From: Streptomyces rubellomurinus
Lineage (GTDB): Bacteria > Actinomycetota > Actinomycetes > Streptomycetales > Streptomycetaceae
DNA length: 64,000 nucleotides
Reading direction: 5' to 3'
Assembly: GCF_000961885.1 (NCBI RefSeq)
Contig: NZ_JZKH01000013.1
Coordinates: forward strand, 56,141 to 120,140
Below, piece after piece: positions 42,015 through 50,584 of this stretch. The translations under genes were made by a program, and so were the position numbers. Below the pieces are notes generated by a model. The model was not told where the DNA came from. It did no database searches and saw only the letters and a list, made by a program, of their open reading frames with translations. Numbering within the stretch: position 1 is the first letter of the stretch; each line of letters begins with the position of its first letter.

Positions 42015-43559
42015 TCATGCCCCTTCGAGCGCCCCCAGGGTGGCGACCGCCCGTCCCCCGGGAGCCTCCACCAGCGCCCGCAGTGCCGCCAGGTCCGGCT
42101 TCCCCAGGCCGGTCAGCGGGATGCCCGGCAGCACCAGGACGCTGTCCGGAGCACTGCGCCCGCCCCCGCGCTCCACGCTCCAGCGGCGCAGCTGCTCCGC
42201 CGTCACCGCCGAGCCCGGGACGACGCACACCGCGGCGTGCACCCGCTCCAGCCGGTCCGCGTCGGTGGCGGCGAACATCACCGCCTCGCGCACCTCCGGA
42301 TGCGCCCGCAGCGGCTCCTCGACGTCCCGGGGGAACACGTTGTGCCCCTCGACCACGGCCATCGGGGCCCGTCGCCCGGCCACCGTCAGATAGCCGGCCG
42401 CGTCCAGGCCGCCCAGGTCGCCGGTGCGCAGCCAGCCGTCCGTCAGCACCTGCTCGGTCAGCTCCGGATCGCGCCAGTAGCCGGCCATCGCGGTCGGCGT
42501 GCGCACCCGGATCTCGCCCGTCGCGCCCGGCGGCAGCGGCGCGCCGTCCTCGTCCGTGATCCGCACCCCGGTGTCCGGGAACGGGCGCCCGGCGGTGGTC
42601 AGCAGCCGCGGATCGAGGTGCTCGTCCGGGCCCAGCCGGGACACCGGGCCGCACTCGGTCAGGCTGTACGTCTGGTGCAGCACCCGGCCCAGCCGCCGCG
42701 TCCCCTCCGCCAGCCGCCGCGGCGAGGGCGGACAGCCGGTGTACGTGACCCGGCGCAGACTGCCCGTGTCGGCCGAGGACAGCAGCGGATGGTCCAGCAG
42801 CCGGTAGAGCAGGTGCGGCGGCAGGTACGTCCGGGACACCCGGAACCGCTCGACCGCCGCCAGCACCGCCCCCGCCTCGAACCCGTCCTGCAGCACCACC
42901 GTGCCGCCCGCGGCCAGCGCGAGGTCGGCCGTGGTGCCGCCGCCGTGGCAGAGCGGCGTGCACAGCAGGAACACCGCGCCGGACAGCAGCGGCGGGCGCG
43001 GCGGCCGGGCGAAGCGCCGCATCACGGCCTTCGGCCGGCCGGTCGTGCCGCCGGTGAACTTCAGCGCCATCACGTCCTCGGGCCGGTAGCGGGGCTCCAG
43101 CGGCGCGGGGGAGCAGGACGCGGCGAGGTCCAGGAGGTCGGCGCCGAGGGCGGTCGGCCCGAGCGCGAACAGGCCGGCCGAGGGCAGCGCCCCGGCCACC
43201 GCGACGGCCGCGGGCAGGCAGCGGCCGGGGTCGAAGACGAGCGCCGCCGTGTCGGCGAACCGCGCCAGCTCGACCAGCTCCGGGACGGGCGCGTCCGGGA
43301 ACGGCATCGCGACCCGGCAGCCCAGCAGGTTCGCGGCCAGCCGCACCAGCAGCGCCTCCGGACGGTTCCCGGCGAGCACCGTCACCCCGTCCCCGCGTCC
43401 GAGGCCCGCCCGCTCCAGGGCGCGGGCCAGCCGGTGGACGGCGTCCAGGCAGTCCTGCGCGGTCAGCGCCGCCCCGCCGTAGCGCACCGCCACCCGGCCC
43501 CGGTCCCGGGCCAGGCCGGCCAGCACCAGCGCGGTGTACGTGGGCTCCTCGCCGGCCAT
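42015..43559 (-). CDS. AMP-dependent acyl-CoA/acyl-ACP synthetase
   Basis: 514-aa ANL-superfamily enzyme activating a carboxylic acid as acyl-AMP and then a thioester. Core motifs: ALKFTGGTTGRPKAVMRRFA (A3), HQTYSLTECGP (A5), GEIRVRTPTAMAGYW, DGWLRTGDLG (A7) and the catalytic C-terminal Lys in PLTGLGKPDLAAL (A10). There is no signal peptide or carrier domain. Selectivity cannot be read by eye; medium/long-chain or aryl acids are typical. A divergent P-loop gene begins 155 bp away. Confidence 0.87.
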   Translation of the reverse strand: MAGEEPTYTALVLAGLARDRGRVAVRYGGAALTAQDCLDAVHRLARALERAGLGRGDGVTVLAGNRPEALLVRLAANLLGCRVAMPFPDAPVPELVELARFADTAALVFDPGRCLPAAVAVAGALPSAGLFALGPTALGADLLDLAASCSPAPLEPRYRPEDVMALKFTGGTTGRPKAVMRRFARPPRPPLLSGAVFLLCTPLCHGGGTTADLALAAGGTVVLQDGFEAGAVLAAVERFRVSRTYLPPHLLYRLLDHPLLSSADTGSLRRVTYTGCPPSPRRLAEGTRRLGRVLHQTYSLTECGPVSRLGPDEHLDPRLLTTAGRPFPDTGVRITDEDGAPLPPGATGEIRVRTPTAMAGYWRDPELTEQVLTDGWLRTGDLGGLDAAGYLTVAGRRAPMAVVEGHNVFPRDVEEPLRAHPEVREAVMFAATDADRLERVHAAVCVVPGSAVTAEQLRRWSVERGGGRSAPDSVLVLPGIPLTGLGKPDLAALRALVEAPGGRAVATLGALEGA

Positions 43560-43714
43560 GCCCCGCCCTCCCTCCGGCCCTGCGGGCCTTCCCGCCCCTC
43601 TCCGGGCTGACGGCGCGTCAGCGTAGCGTGGTCGGGGACGGTGCGGTGCGGCGGGGCGGGCGTGGTTGTTGTTAGGGTTCCCGGTCGGACGGGCGACAGG
43701 GGCGGGCGAGCCGG

Positions 43715-44398
43715 GTGAGCAGCGGGGTGGACGCGGTGGTGACGCCGCGCGGCGTGGTGGACCTGCGGGGCGCGGGCGGGGCGGAGTTCGCCGTGGCGTA
43801 CCCGGACGGGGCCGTGGTCGTGGTCTCCGGACTGCCCGGCGCCGGGAAGAGCACCCTGCTGCGCCGCTGGTCCGGGCCGCAGCCGGGCGCCGTCGCCCCG
43901 CGCACCGTCGACCCGCGCACCGTCCACGAGGCCTGCGAGGCCGTCATGCCCGCGAGCCTGCCGTACGCCGTGTACCGGCCGTGGGCCCGGCTGGAGCACT
44001 TCCGGCTGCTGCGCGCCTCCGTCCGGCGCGGCGGGCCGCTGCTGGTGCACGACTGCGGCAGTCGGGCCTGGATGCGCCGCTGGCTGGCCCGCGAGGCGGC
44101 GCGCCGGGGCCGCGAACTGCACCTGGTGCTGCTGGACGTCGGCGCCGCCACCGCGCTCGACGGGCAGCGCGCCCGCGGCCGGCACGCCCCGGCCCGGGTC
44201 TTCGCCCGCCACCGGCACGGCCTGGAACGGCTGCTCGCCGCCTTCACCCGCCACCTCCGGGCCGGCGCGCCGTCGCCGGCTCCGGAGGCGGCGTCCGTGC
44301 TGCTGCTGGACGGCGCCTCCCGCTCCCGGGCGCGGGCGGTGCGCTTCGGGACGGGGCCGGTGGGCGCGGCCATGGGATCATCCCGTCAAGGGAGTTGA
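43715..44398 (+). CDS. P-loop ATP-binding protein (kinase/zeta-toxin-like)
   Basis: 227-aa cytoplasmic P-loop NTPase with Walker A GLPGAGKST (39-47) preceded by GAVVVVSGL, a possible Walker B in PLLVHDCGSR near residue 112, and an Arg-rich lid-like stretch (RARGRHAPARVFARHRHGLE). This layout is that of AAA_33/gluconate-kinase-like small-molecule kinases. A zeta-toxin relation is possible but no antitoxin is present. The GTG at 43715 is the likely start. It heads the plus-strand run to 50507; the methyltransferase begins 22 bp after it. Confidence 0.75.
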   Translation: MSSGVDAVVTPRGVVDLRGAGGAEFAVAYPDGAVVVVSGLPGAGKSTLLRRWSGPQPGAVAPRTVDPRTVHEACEAVMPASLPYAVYRPWARLEHFRLLRASVRRGGPLLVHDCGSRAWMRRWLAREAARRGRELHLVLLDVGAATALDGQRARGRHAPARVFARHRHGLERLLAAFTRHLRAGAPSPAPEAASVLLLDGASRSRARAVRFGTGPVGAAMGSSRQGS

Positions 44399-44420
44399 GC
44401 GTTCGACCAGGGGGAAGCAC

Positions 44421-44993
44421 GTGACCGGATCGATGGAGCGGCCCGTCCCGGCGGAGGTGCTGGCCGCCGAACGCGCCGCCGCCGCACGCGGGTTCACCAA
44501 GAGCAGCCGCCGGGAGGTCGGCCGGCTGCTCGCGCTCGCGGCCGCCGCCAAGCCGGGCGGGACCGTCGCCGAGAGCGGCACCGGGGCGGGCGTCGGGACG
44601 GCCTGGCTGCGCAGCGGCCTGGGGCCGGACGGGCGGCTGGTCACCGTCGAGCGGGACGCGGAACTCGCCGACGCCGCAGCCGAGTTGTTCCGCGACGACG
44701 CACGCGTCCGGGTGCTGCACGGGGACTGGCGGCTACTCGCCGAGCACGCGCCGTTCGACGTCTTCTTCTGCGACGGCGGCGGCAAACGCGACGACCCGGA
44801 CGGCGTCGTGGACCTGCTCGCCCCCGGCGGACTGCTCGTCATGGACGACTTCACGCCTTCACCGCACTGGCCGCCGCGCTTCGAGGGCACGGTGGACGAA
44901 CTGCGGCTGCGGTACCTGACGCATCCGGCGCTGGAGGCCGCCGAGGTGCTGACCACTCCGACCAGCTCCGCCGTCCTCGCCACCCGGCGGTAG
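44421..44993 (+). CDS. class I methyltransferase, O-methyltransferase type
   Basis: 190-aa SAM-dependent methyltransferase of the Methyltransf_24/O-methyltransferase kind. GFTKSSRREVGRLLALAAAA leads to motif I TVAESGTGAGVGTAWL (E-x-GTG-x-GxGT), LVTVERDAELADAA gives the acidic loop, then PFDVFFCDGGGK and LLAPGGLLVMDDF follow, typical of short catechol-O-methyltransferase-like proteins. The metal-binding pair is only partly visible. GTG 44421 is 22 bp after the P-loop gene, suggesting an operon. Confidence 0.82.
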   Translation: MTGSMERPVPAEVLAAERAAAARGFTKSSRREVGRLLALAAAAKPGGTVAESGTGAGVGTAWLRSGLGPDGRLVTVERDAELADAAAELFRDDARVRVLHGDWRLLAEHAPFDVFFCDGGGKRDDPDGVVDLLAPGGLLVMDDFTPSPHWPPRFEGTVDELRLRYLTHPALEAAEVLTTPTSSAVLATRR

Positions 44994-45080
44994 GACGGGG
45001 GCTGAAATCCGTTCGCCTCCGCTCGCGGTCGGGCCCTACGCTCGGCGCGCACGCGCGGACAGCGAAACGCAGGGGGACGG

Positions 45081-46319
45081 ATGAGCAGGGCCGAGGCCGT
45101 ACGGGCCGCCAACGCGCTGGGCGCACGCTGGGCCGAGCGGGTCGACACCGGCGCCGGCACGGTGCTGATGCCCGCCGGGGTGTGGCCGCTGCTCGGGCTG
45201 CTCGCGCCGACCGGCAGCCCGCAGGTGCGGGGCGAACTGGCCGAGGTGCTGGGGGCGTCGCCGGAGGCGGCCGCCGAGCGGGCCCGGGAGCTGTTCGGCC
45301 TGCTGCGCGGCGCGCCGGGCGTGCGGGCCGCGCTCGGGCTCTGGTCCTCGCCGCTGCTGCGCCCGCGCCCCGAATGGCTGGCCGGCCTCCCGATGGACGT
45401 GCACGGGCGGCTGACCGGCGACGAGGAGCGGGACCGGAAGGAGCTCGACGGCTGGGCCCGGCGCTGCACGGACGGCATGGTCGACGCGATGCCCGTCCCG
45501 CTGGACCCGACGACCCGCCTGGTGCTCGCCGCCGCGCTCACCGTGCGCACCGACTGGATCCGGCCGTTCAGCGACTTCGGCGGCCCGCCGGAGGGCGCGG
45601 ACGAGGTCTGGCCCCGGCCCGTCCACTACCTCTCCCGCCTCACCCGGATGCTGGACCGGGCCGCCCTGCTGGAGACGCCGGACGGCCCGATCACCGAACT
45701 GCGGGTGCTCGGCGACCGCGACATCGACGTGCGACTGCTGCTCGGGGAGCCGGACACCGCGCCCGGCCGGGTGCTGGCCGCCGGCATCGAGGCCCTGGCC
45801 GGCCGGCACCGGCGGACCACCGCCGACCGGCTGCCGCTGGGCACGACCGGCCCGGGCCTGCGGATCGGCGAGGTCCGCTCCTACGACCCCGAGCCCGAAC
45901 TGTACGTCACCGTCCCGCAGTTCACCGTCGAGGCCGACCACGACCTGCTGGAGCGGCCCGACCTCTTCGGCCTGCGCACGGCGAGCAGCCCCTCCGCCAC
46001 CGAGCATCGGCTGCCCGGTCTCGCGGACGGCGAGCCGCTGTACATCGGCAGCGCGGCCCAGCGCGCCACCGCGACCTTCGGCCGGCTCGGCTTCCGCGCC
46101 GCCTCGGTGACGGCCTTCGGCGTCGGGGCCGCCGGCGCGCCCGTGCCGCCGCCGTACCGGGTGCGCGAGGCGCGGGTCCGGTTCGCCCGGCCCTTCGGCT
46201 TCCTCGCCGTGCACCGCACCTCCGGGCTGGTGCTGGCGGCGGGCTGGGTGACCGAGCCCGACCCGTACGTCGACCGCTTCGCGAGCTACGGGGACCCGGA
46301 CGAGGAGGACGACTTCTGA
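45081..46319 (+). CDS. serpin-like protein
   Basis: 412-aa protein with serpin features: opening helix (AVRAANALGARWAERV), VLMPAGVWPLLGLLAPTGSP, a VPQFTVEADHDLLERPDLFG strand-helix (usual LPKF...L...L...G), and a closing FARPFGFLAVHRTSGLVLAA that matches the serpin C-terminal strands. No signal peptide, so intracellular. The reactive-centre loop region (GFRAASVTAFGVGAAGAPVP) lacks the small-residue hinge GTEAAAAT of inhibitory serpins and is short, so inhibition by the trapping mechanism is doubtful. Actinobacterial cytoplasmic serpin-family proteins of this kind have no assigned role. Confidence 0.75.
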   Translation: MSRAEAVRAANALGARWAERVDTGAGTVLMPAGVWPLLGLLAPTGSPQVRGELAEVLGASPEAAAERARELFGLLRGAPGVRAALGLWSSPLLRPRPEWLAGLPMDVHGRLTGDEERDRKELDGWARRCTDGMVDAMPVPLDPTTRLVLAAALTVRTDWIRPFSDFGGPPEGADEVWPRPVHYLSRLTRMLDRAALLETPDGPITELRVLGDRDIDVRLLLGEPDTAPGRVLAAGIEALAGRHRRTTADRLPLGTTGPGLRIGEVRSYDPEPELYVTVPQFTVEADHDLLERPDLFGLRTASSPSATEHRLPGLADGEPLYIGSAAQRATATFGRLGFRAASVTAFGVGAAGAPVPPPYRVREARVRFARPFGFLAVHRTSGLVLAAGWVTEPDPYVDRFASYGDPDEEDDF

Positions 46320-46426
46320 TCGCCTTCTGATCGACGGCTCCTGGCCCGGACAGTGAGGCGCGACCCCCCCGGGGCTGGAAGACTGGGAGCACCAGCGCCC
46401 GCCCCGGAGAGAGGCCCCACCCCCGC

Positions 46427-47182
46427 ATGCCCAGTCGCAGCGCCGCCGTCGAGAGCCCGTGGTTCCGCCGGTTCCAGCCGAACGACGACGCCCCCGCCCG
46501 GGTCGTGATCTTCCCGCACGCGGGCGGGTCGGCCGGCTACTACCTGGACCACGTCAACGCCCTCGCGCCGTACGCCGACGTGCTCGCCGTCCAGTACCCG
46601 GGCCGGCAGAACCGGCTCGCCGAGCCGGGCATCCGCTCGGTGCCGGAGCTGGCCGAACGCGTCTACCAGGAGCTGCGGGCCTGGGCGGACCGCCCGCTCG
46701 TCCTGTTCGGGCACAGCATGGGCAGCGCCGTCGCCTTCGAGGTGGCCCGGCGCTTCGCCCGCGACGGCGTGCCCGGCCCCCGGCTGCTGTTCGCCTCGGC
46801 GGGCCGCGCGCCCTCGCTGCCCCGCGACAGCGAGACGCACACGCTCTCGGACGACGGCCTGCTCCGGGAGATCACCCGGCTCGGCGGCACGGACGAGCGC
46901 ATCCTCGCCGTCCCCGCGCTGCGCGAGGTGATCCTCCCGTCGCTGCGCGCCGACTACACCGCCATCGAGACCTACCGCTGCGAGCCGGACGCCACCGTGC
47001 CGCAACCGATCATCGCCCTGGTCGGGGAGAGCGACCCGAACGCGACCGTCGACCAGGCCGCCCCGTGGGCGCGGCACACCACCGGCGGCTTCGACCTGCG
47101 GGTCTTCCCGGGTGGCCACTTCTACGTGGCGGAGCAGGTCGAGGCGGTGGCCGCGCTGATCACCGCCTGCCTGGACGCGTGA
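46427..47182 (+). CDS. type II thioesterase
   Basis: 251-aa alpha/beta hydrolase of the editing thioesterase family that clears blocked acyl chains from PKS/NRPS carrier proteins. Opening RVVIFPHAGGSAGYYL, YPGRQNRL, nucleophile GHSMGSAVAFEVAR (near residue 93), Asp in GESDPNATV and His in FPGGHFYV complete the triad. No assembly line lies within about 20 kb on this strand; the nearest carrier-bearing enzyme is the posA-type NRPS at 20564-24436. It may act in trans on a remote cluster. Confidence 0.88.
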   Translation: MPSRSAAVESPWFRRFQPNDDAPARVVIFPHAGGSAGYYLDHVNALAPYADVLAVQYPGRQNRLAEPGIRSVPELAERVYQELRAWADRPLVLFGHSMGSAVAFEVARRFARDGVPGPRLLFASAGRAPSLPRDSETHTLSDDGLLREITRLGGTDERILAVPALREVILPSLRADYTAIETYRCEPDATVPQPIIALVGESDPNATVDQAAPWARHTTGGFDLRVFPGGHFYVAEQVEAVAALITACLDA

Positions 47183-47287
47183 TCGCGGCGAGCCCCTCCG
47201 CCCTGGTGACGGGCCAGGCCCGCTCGGCTACTGTGCGAGGCTGACGTTCCGTCAGAACTGATCGGAAGAGCCCTCGGGAGGCCGCCC

Positions 47288-48526
47288 ATGCGCCGGATCG
47301 CCGTCGTCGGAGCGGGCCAGGCCGGCCTGCAGCTCGCGCTCGGGCTGGTGGCGGACGGGTACGAGGTGACGCTGGTCGCCGAGCGGACGCCCGAGCAGGT
47401 GCGCGGCGGGCGGGTGCTGTCCACCCAGGCGATGTTCGGCCCGGCGCTGCGGATCGAGGCGGCCGCCGGGCTCGACCTGTGGGCCGACCGGGCGCCCGCC
47501 GTGCACGCCGTCCGCTCGGTGCTCGCCGCCCCGCCCGGGGTGAAGGCGCTCGAATTCACCATGACCCTGGACGACCCGGCCCAGTCCGTCGACCAGCGGC
47601 TCAAGCTGGCCCACTGGCTGGAACTCCTCGCCGAGCGCGGCGGCCGGATCGAGTACCGCTCGCTCGACCGCGACGGGCTGCGCGCACTCGCCCGCCGGCA
47701 CGACCTGACGGTGGTCGCGGCCGGGCGCGGCGAACTCGCCGGGATCTTCGAACGCGACGCCGCCCGCTCGCCCTTCGACCGGCCGCAGCGCACGCTGTCC
47801 TGCCTGTACGTGCACGGCGTCGGCTCGCCGGATCCGGCGACCGAGCCCAGAGCTCGGATGCACGCGCTGCCCGGGCTCGGCGAGTTGTACCTGCAGCCGG
47901 CGCTCACCCTGTCCGGCCCGTGCGACATCCTGCTCTGGGAGTCGCTGCCCGGCGGCCCGCTCGACGCCTTCGGCGACCACCCCGCGCCCGACGTCCAACT
48001 GGCCCGGATGCGGGCGCTGTTGGCCGAGTACCTGCCCTGGGAGGCGGAGCTCTGGAGGCAGGCCGAGCCGACCGACGCGCTGGCCGGGCTCTCCGGGGCC
48101 GTCACCCCGGTCGTGCGGCGGCCGGTGGCGGAGCTCGGCTCCGGCGTCGACGGCGTCCACGTGCTCGGCCTCGGTGACGCCGTCGTCGTCAACGACCCGA
48201 TCACCGGCCAGGGCGCCAACAGCGCCGCCCGCGCGGCCGAGGCCTACCGGCGCGCCATCGTCGAGCACGGCGACGCGCCCTTCACCGCCGACTGGATGTG
48301 CCGCACCGCCGAGCGGTTCTGGCAGCGGCACGCCCGGCACGGCGTCCGGCTCACCGCCGACCTGCTCGGCATGCCCGACCACCTGCAGGCCGTGTTCGCC
48401 GCCGCCGCCGAGCACCGGGCGGTCGCCGACCGGTTCGCCAACACCTACGCGGAGCCGAGCGACCACGAGGCCTGGCTGGCCACGCCCGAGCTGACCGCGG
48501 CCTACCTGGCATCGGTGCGCGGCTGA
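47288..48526 (+). CDS. styrene monooxygenase StyA-like flavoprotein
   Basis: 412-aa FAD-dependent oxygenase resembling StyA/indole monooxygenase oxygenase subunits, which accept FADH2 from a separate reductase. Motifs: RRIAVVGAGQAGLQLALGLV (FAD Rossmann), TLVAERTPEQVRGGRVLSTQ, TVVAAGRGELAGIF, and VLGLGDAVVVNDPITGQGAN followed by SAARAAEAY, the characteristic PITGQGAN loop. No StyB-type reductase is adjacent, so the electron donor would be encoded elsewhere. The substrate is unknown. Confidence 0.87.
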   Translation: MRRIAVVGAGQAGLQLALGLVADGYEVTLVAERTPEQVRGGRVLSTQAMFGPALRIEAAAGLDLWADRAPAVHAVRSVLAAPPGVKALEFTMTLDDPAQSVDQRLKLAHWLELLAERGGRIEYRSLDRDGLRALARRHDLTVVAAGRGELAGIFERDAARSPFDRPQRTLSCLYVHGVGSPDPATEPRARMHALPGLGELYLQPALTLSGPCDILLWESLPGGPLDAFGDHPAPDVQLARMRALLAEYLPWEAELWRQAEPTDALAGLSGAVTPVVRRPVAELGSGVDGVHVLGLGDAVVVNDPITGQGANSAARAAEAYRRAIVEHGDAPFTADWMCRTAERFWQRHARHGVRLTADLLGMPDHLQAVFAAAAEHRAVADRFANTYAEPSDHEAWLATPELTAAYLASVRG

Positions 48527-48605
48527 CCGCGGCGGCTTGCCCCGGACCGGCCCGCAGGACCACGCTGGGAGGGGACGGATGCCCGCCCCTGGGAGGCGAG
48601 GACGG

Positions 48606-49055
48606 ATGGACGGCCCCGGCCCGACCGGCCGCAGCGGCCACCGGAGCGTGCCGCACACCGCTGACCTGCGGGTGGAGGCGTGGGCGCCGACGCCCGAGGG
48701 CTGCATCGGCGAGCTGGTGCGCGCCGTGGTGGGCAGCTTCGCCGACCTGGAGGGCGCCCGGATCGTGGGGGAGCGCGGCTGCACCGTCTTCGGGGCGAGC
48801 GACGCCGACCTGCTGGCCGGCGTGCTGGAGGAGGTGGTCTACCGGATGGACGCGACCGGCGAGCTGCCCGCCGCGCTGGCCCTCGGCCCGATCCGCGGCC
48901 TGGACGGTGCCCGCAGCATCGAGGTGCGCTTCCGGATGGCCGACGCCGCCACCGCCGCCCTGGTGGGCGCCGTGCCGAAGGCCGTCTCGCTGCACGACCT
49001 CGACCTGAGCGGCGGCCCGGACGGCTGGACCTGCCGGGCCACCGTCGACGTCTGA
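48606..49055 (+). CDS. archease family protein
   Basis: 149-aa archease, the small chaperone that accelerates RtcB guanylylation and turnover in RNA ligation. HTADLRVEAWAPTPEGCIGE is near the start (the conserved His-Thr-Ala-Asp metal-binding segment), GASDADLLAGVLEEVVYRMD in the middle, and the C-terminal VPKAVSLHDLDLSGGPDGWT and CRATVDV end in the conserved terminal Asp/Val. An in-frame ATG at 48579 with GGGAGGGG upstream would add nine residues and cannot be excluded. It is 15 bp before rtcB: an archease-RtcB RNA repair operon. Confidence 0.85.
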   Translation: MDGPGPTGRSGHRSVPHTADLRVEAWAPTPEGCIGELVRAVVGSFADLEGARIVGERGCTVFGASDADLLAGVLEEVVYRMDATGELPAALALGPIRGLDGARSIEVRFRMADAATAALVGAVPKAVSLHDLDLSGGPDGWTCRATVDV

Positions 49056-49070
49056 ACAGCCGGAAGCCGG

Positions 49071-50507
49071 GTGAGCGCGATGGAGATCGTCCTGGCCGAG
49101 GCGGGCCGCAACCGCTGGCGGATCGAACCGCGCCCGCCGATGCGGGTGCCCGGCGTCGTGTTCGCCACCGGCGCGCTGCTGCCGCAGGCCGCCGGGGACA
49201 AGGCGCTGGAGCAGGTCGCCAACGTGGCGGCGCTGCCCGGCATCGTCCGTGCCTCCTACGCGATGCCCGACGTGCACTGGGGCTACGGCTTCCCGATCGG
49301 CGGGGTCGCGGCCACCGACGTCGAGCGGGGCGGGGTGGTCTCGCCCGGCGGCGTCGGCTTCGACATCTCCTGCGGGGTCCGGCTGCTGGCGGCCGGCGTG
49401 ACCCGCGAGGAGGTCGGCCCGGAGCGGATCGCCCGCCTGATGGACCTGCTGGACCGGATGGTCCCGCGCGGCCTCGGCCGGGGCGGCCTGTGGGAGCTCG
49501 ACGGCCCGGCGGAGCTCGACGACCTGCTGCTCGGCGGCGCCCGCTACGCCGTCGAGCACGGCCACGGCGTGCCGCGCGACCTGGAGCGCTGCGAGGACGG
49601 CGGCGTGCTGGCCGGCGCCGCCCCCGCCGAGGTGAGCACCCGGGCCGTCGAGCGCGGGCTGCAGCAGGTCGGCAGCCTCGGCTCGGCCAACCACTTCCTG
49701 GAGGTGCAGGCCGTCGACCGGGTGCACGACGCGTCGACGGCCGCCGCTTTCGGGCTGCGGCCGGGCCAGGTCTGCGTGATGATCCACTGCGGTTCGCGCG
49801 GCCTCGGCCACCAGATCTGCACCGACCACGTCCGTGCCATGGACCGCGAACTGCACCGCCACCGGATCGAGCTGCCGGACCGCCAACTCGCCTGCACCCC
49901 GGTCGACTCCGCACGCGGCCGCGCCTACCTGGGCGCGATGACCGCCGCCGCCAACTACGGCCGGGCCAACCGCCAGCTGCTCTCCGAGGCGGCCCGCCGG
50001 GCCTTCGCCGCCGCCCTCGGCGTCGGCCTGGAGCTGGTCTACGACGTCTCGCACAACCTCGCCAAGCTGGAGACCCACGAGGTGGACGGCGTCGCGCGCA
50101 CCCTGTGCGTCCACCGCAAGGGCGCCACCCGCGCCCTGCCGCCGGGCGACCCCGAACTGCCGGCCGACCTGCGCGCGGCCGGCCAGCCGGTGCTGGTGCC
50201 GGGCACGATGGGCACCGCCTCGTACGTGATGGTCGGCCTGCCCGGCAACGAGGCCTTCCGCTCCGCCTGCCACGGCGCCGGGCGGGTCTGGAGCCGCCAC
50301 CAGGCGCTGCGGACGGTGCGCGGCGAGCAGCTGAAGCACGACCTGGAGGCGCACGGGGTGGCCGTCCGCCCGGCCTCGCTGCGGGCGCTCGCCGAGGAGG
50401 CGCCGGAGGCGTACAAGGACGTCGACGCGGTGGCCGCCGTCACCGAGGCCGCCGGCCTCGCCCGCCAGGTGGCCCGCCTGGTCCCCCTGGGCGTCGTCAA
50501 GGGCTGA
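49071..50507 (+). CDS. rtcB: RNA-splicing ligase RtcB
   Basis: 478-aa GTP- and Mn(II)-dependent RNA ligase joining 2',3'-cyclic phosphate or 3'-phosphate ends to 5'-OH ends. Seen: [33 protein letters not shown] (metal Cys), [26 protein letters not shown] (metal His), [22 protein letters not shown] and the guanylylated His in [12 protein letters not shown]. All catalytic segments are intact. The GTG at 49071 is 4 nt from GGAAG; ATG 49080 is an alternative. It forms an operon with archease; no RtcR-type sigma-54 regulator is nearby. It may repair tRNA or rRNA cut by stress ribonucleases. Confidence 0.95.
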   Translation: MSAMEIVLAEAGRNRWRIEPRPPMRVPGVVFATGALLPQAAGDKALEQVANVAALPGIVRASYAMPDVHWGYGFPIGGVAATDVERGGVVSPGGVGFDISCGVRLLAAGVTREEVGPERIARLMDLLDRMVPRGLGRGGLWELDGPAELDDLLLGGARYAVEHGHGVPRDLERCEDGGVLAGAAPAEVSTRAVERGLQQVGSLGSANHFLEVQAVDRVHDASTAAAFGLRPGQVCVMIHCGSRGLGHQICTDHVRAMDRELHRHRIELPDRQLACTPVDSARGRAYLGAMTAAANYGRANRQLLSEAARRAFAAALGVGLELVYDVSHNLAKLETHEVDGVARTLCVHRKGATRALPPGDPELPADLRAAGQPVLVPGTMGTASYVMVGLPGNEAFRSACHGAGRVWSRHQALRTVRGEQLKHDLEAHGVAVRPASLRALAEEAPEAYKDVDAVAAVTEAAGLARQVARLVPLGVVKG

Positions 50508-50539
50508 GCCGGCGCCGGCACCGGGAGCCCGACGCCGGG

Positions 50540-50575
50540 CGGCCGTGCCTGCTGCTCGCGCAGCAGGCACGGCCG
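50540..50575. terminator. bidirectional terminator between rtcB and the RHS gene
   Basis: CGGCCGTGCCTGCTGC (50540-50555) pairs perfectly with its complement at 50560-50575 over 16 bp with a TCGC tetraloop, lying in the 77-bp gap between the convergent rtcB and RHS genes. Confidence 0.85.
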
Positions 50576-50584
50576 GAACGGTGA

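Noticed and set aside
43715..44398. Zeta-toxin of a toxin-antitoxin pair
   Set aside because: The P-loop is present but no epsilon-type antitoxin precedes it and zeta-specific substrate motifs are not seen; kept only as a general P-loop protein.
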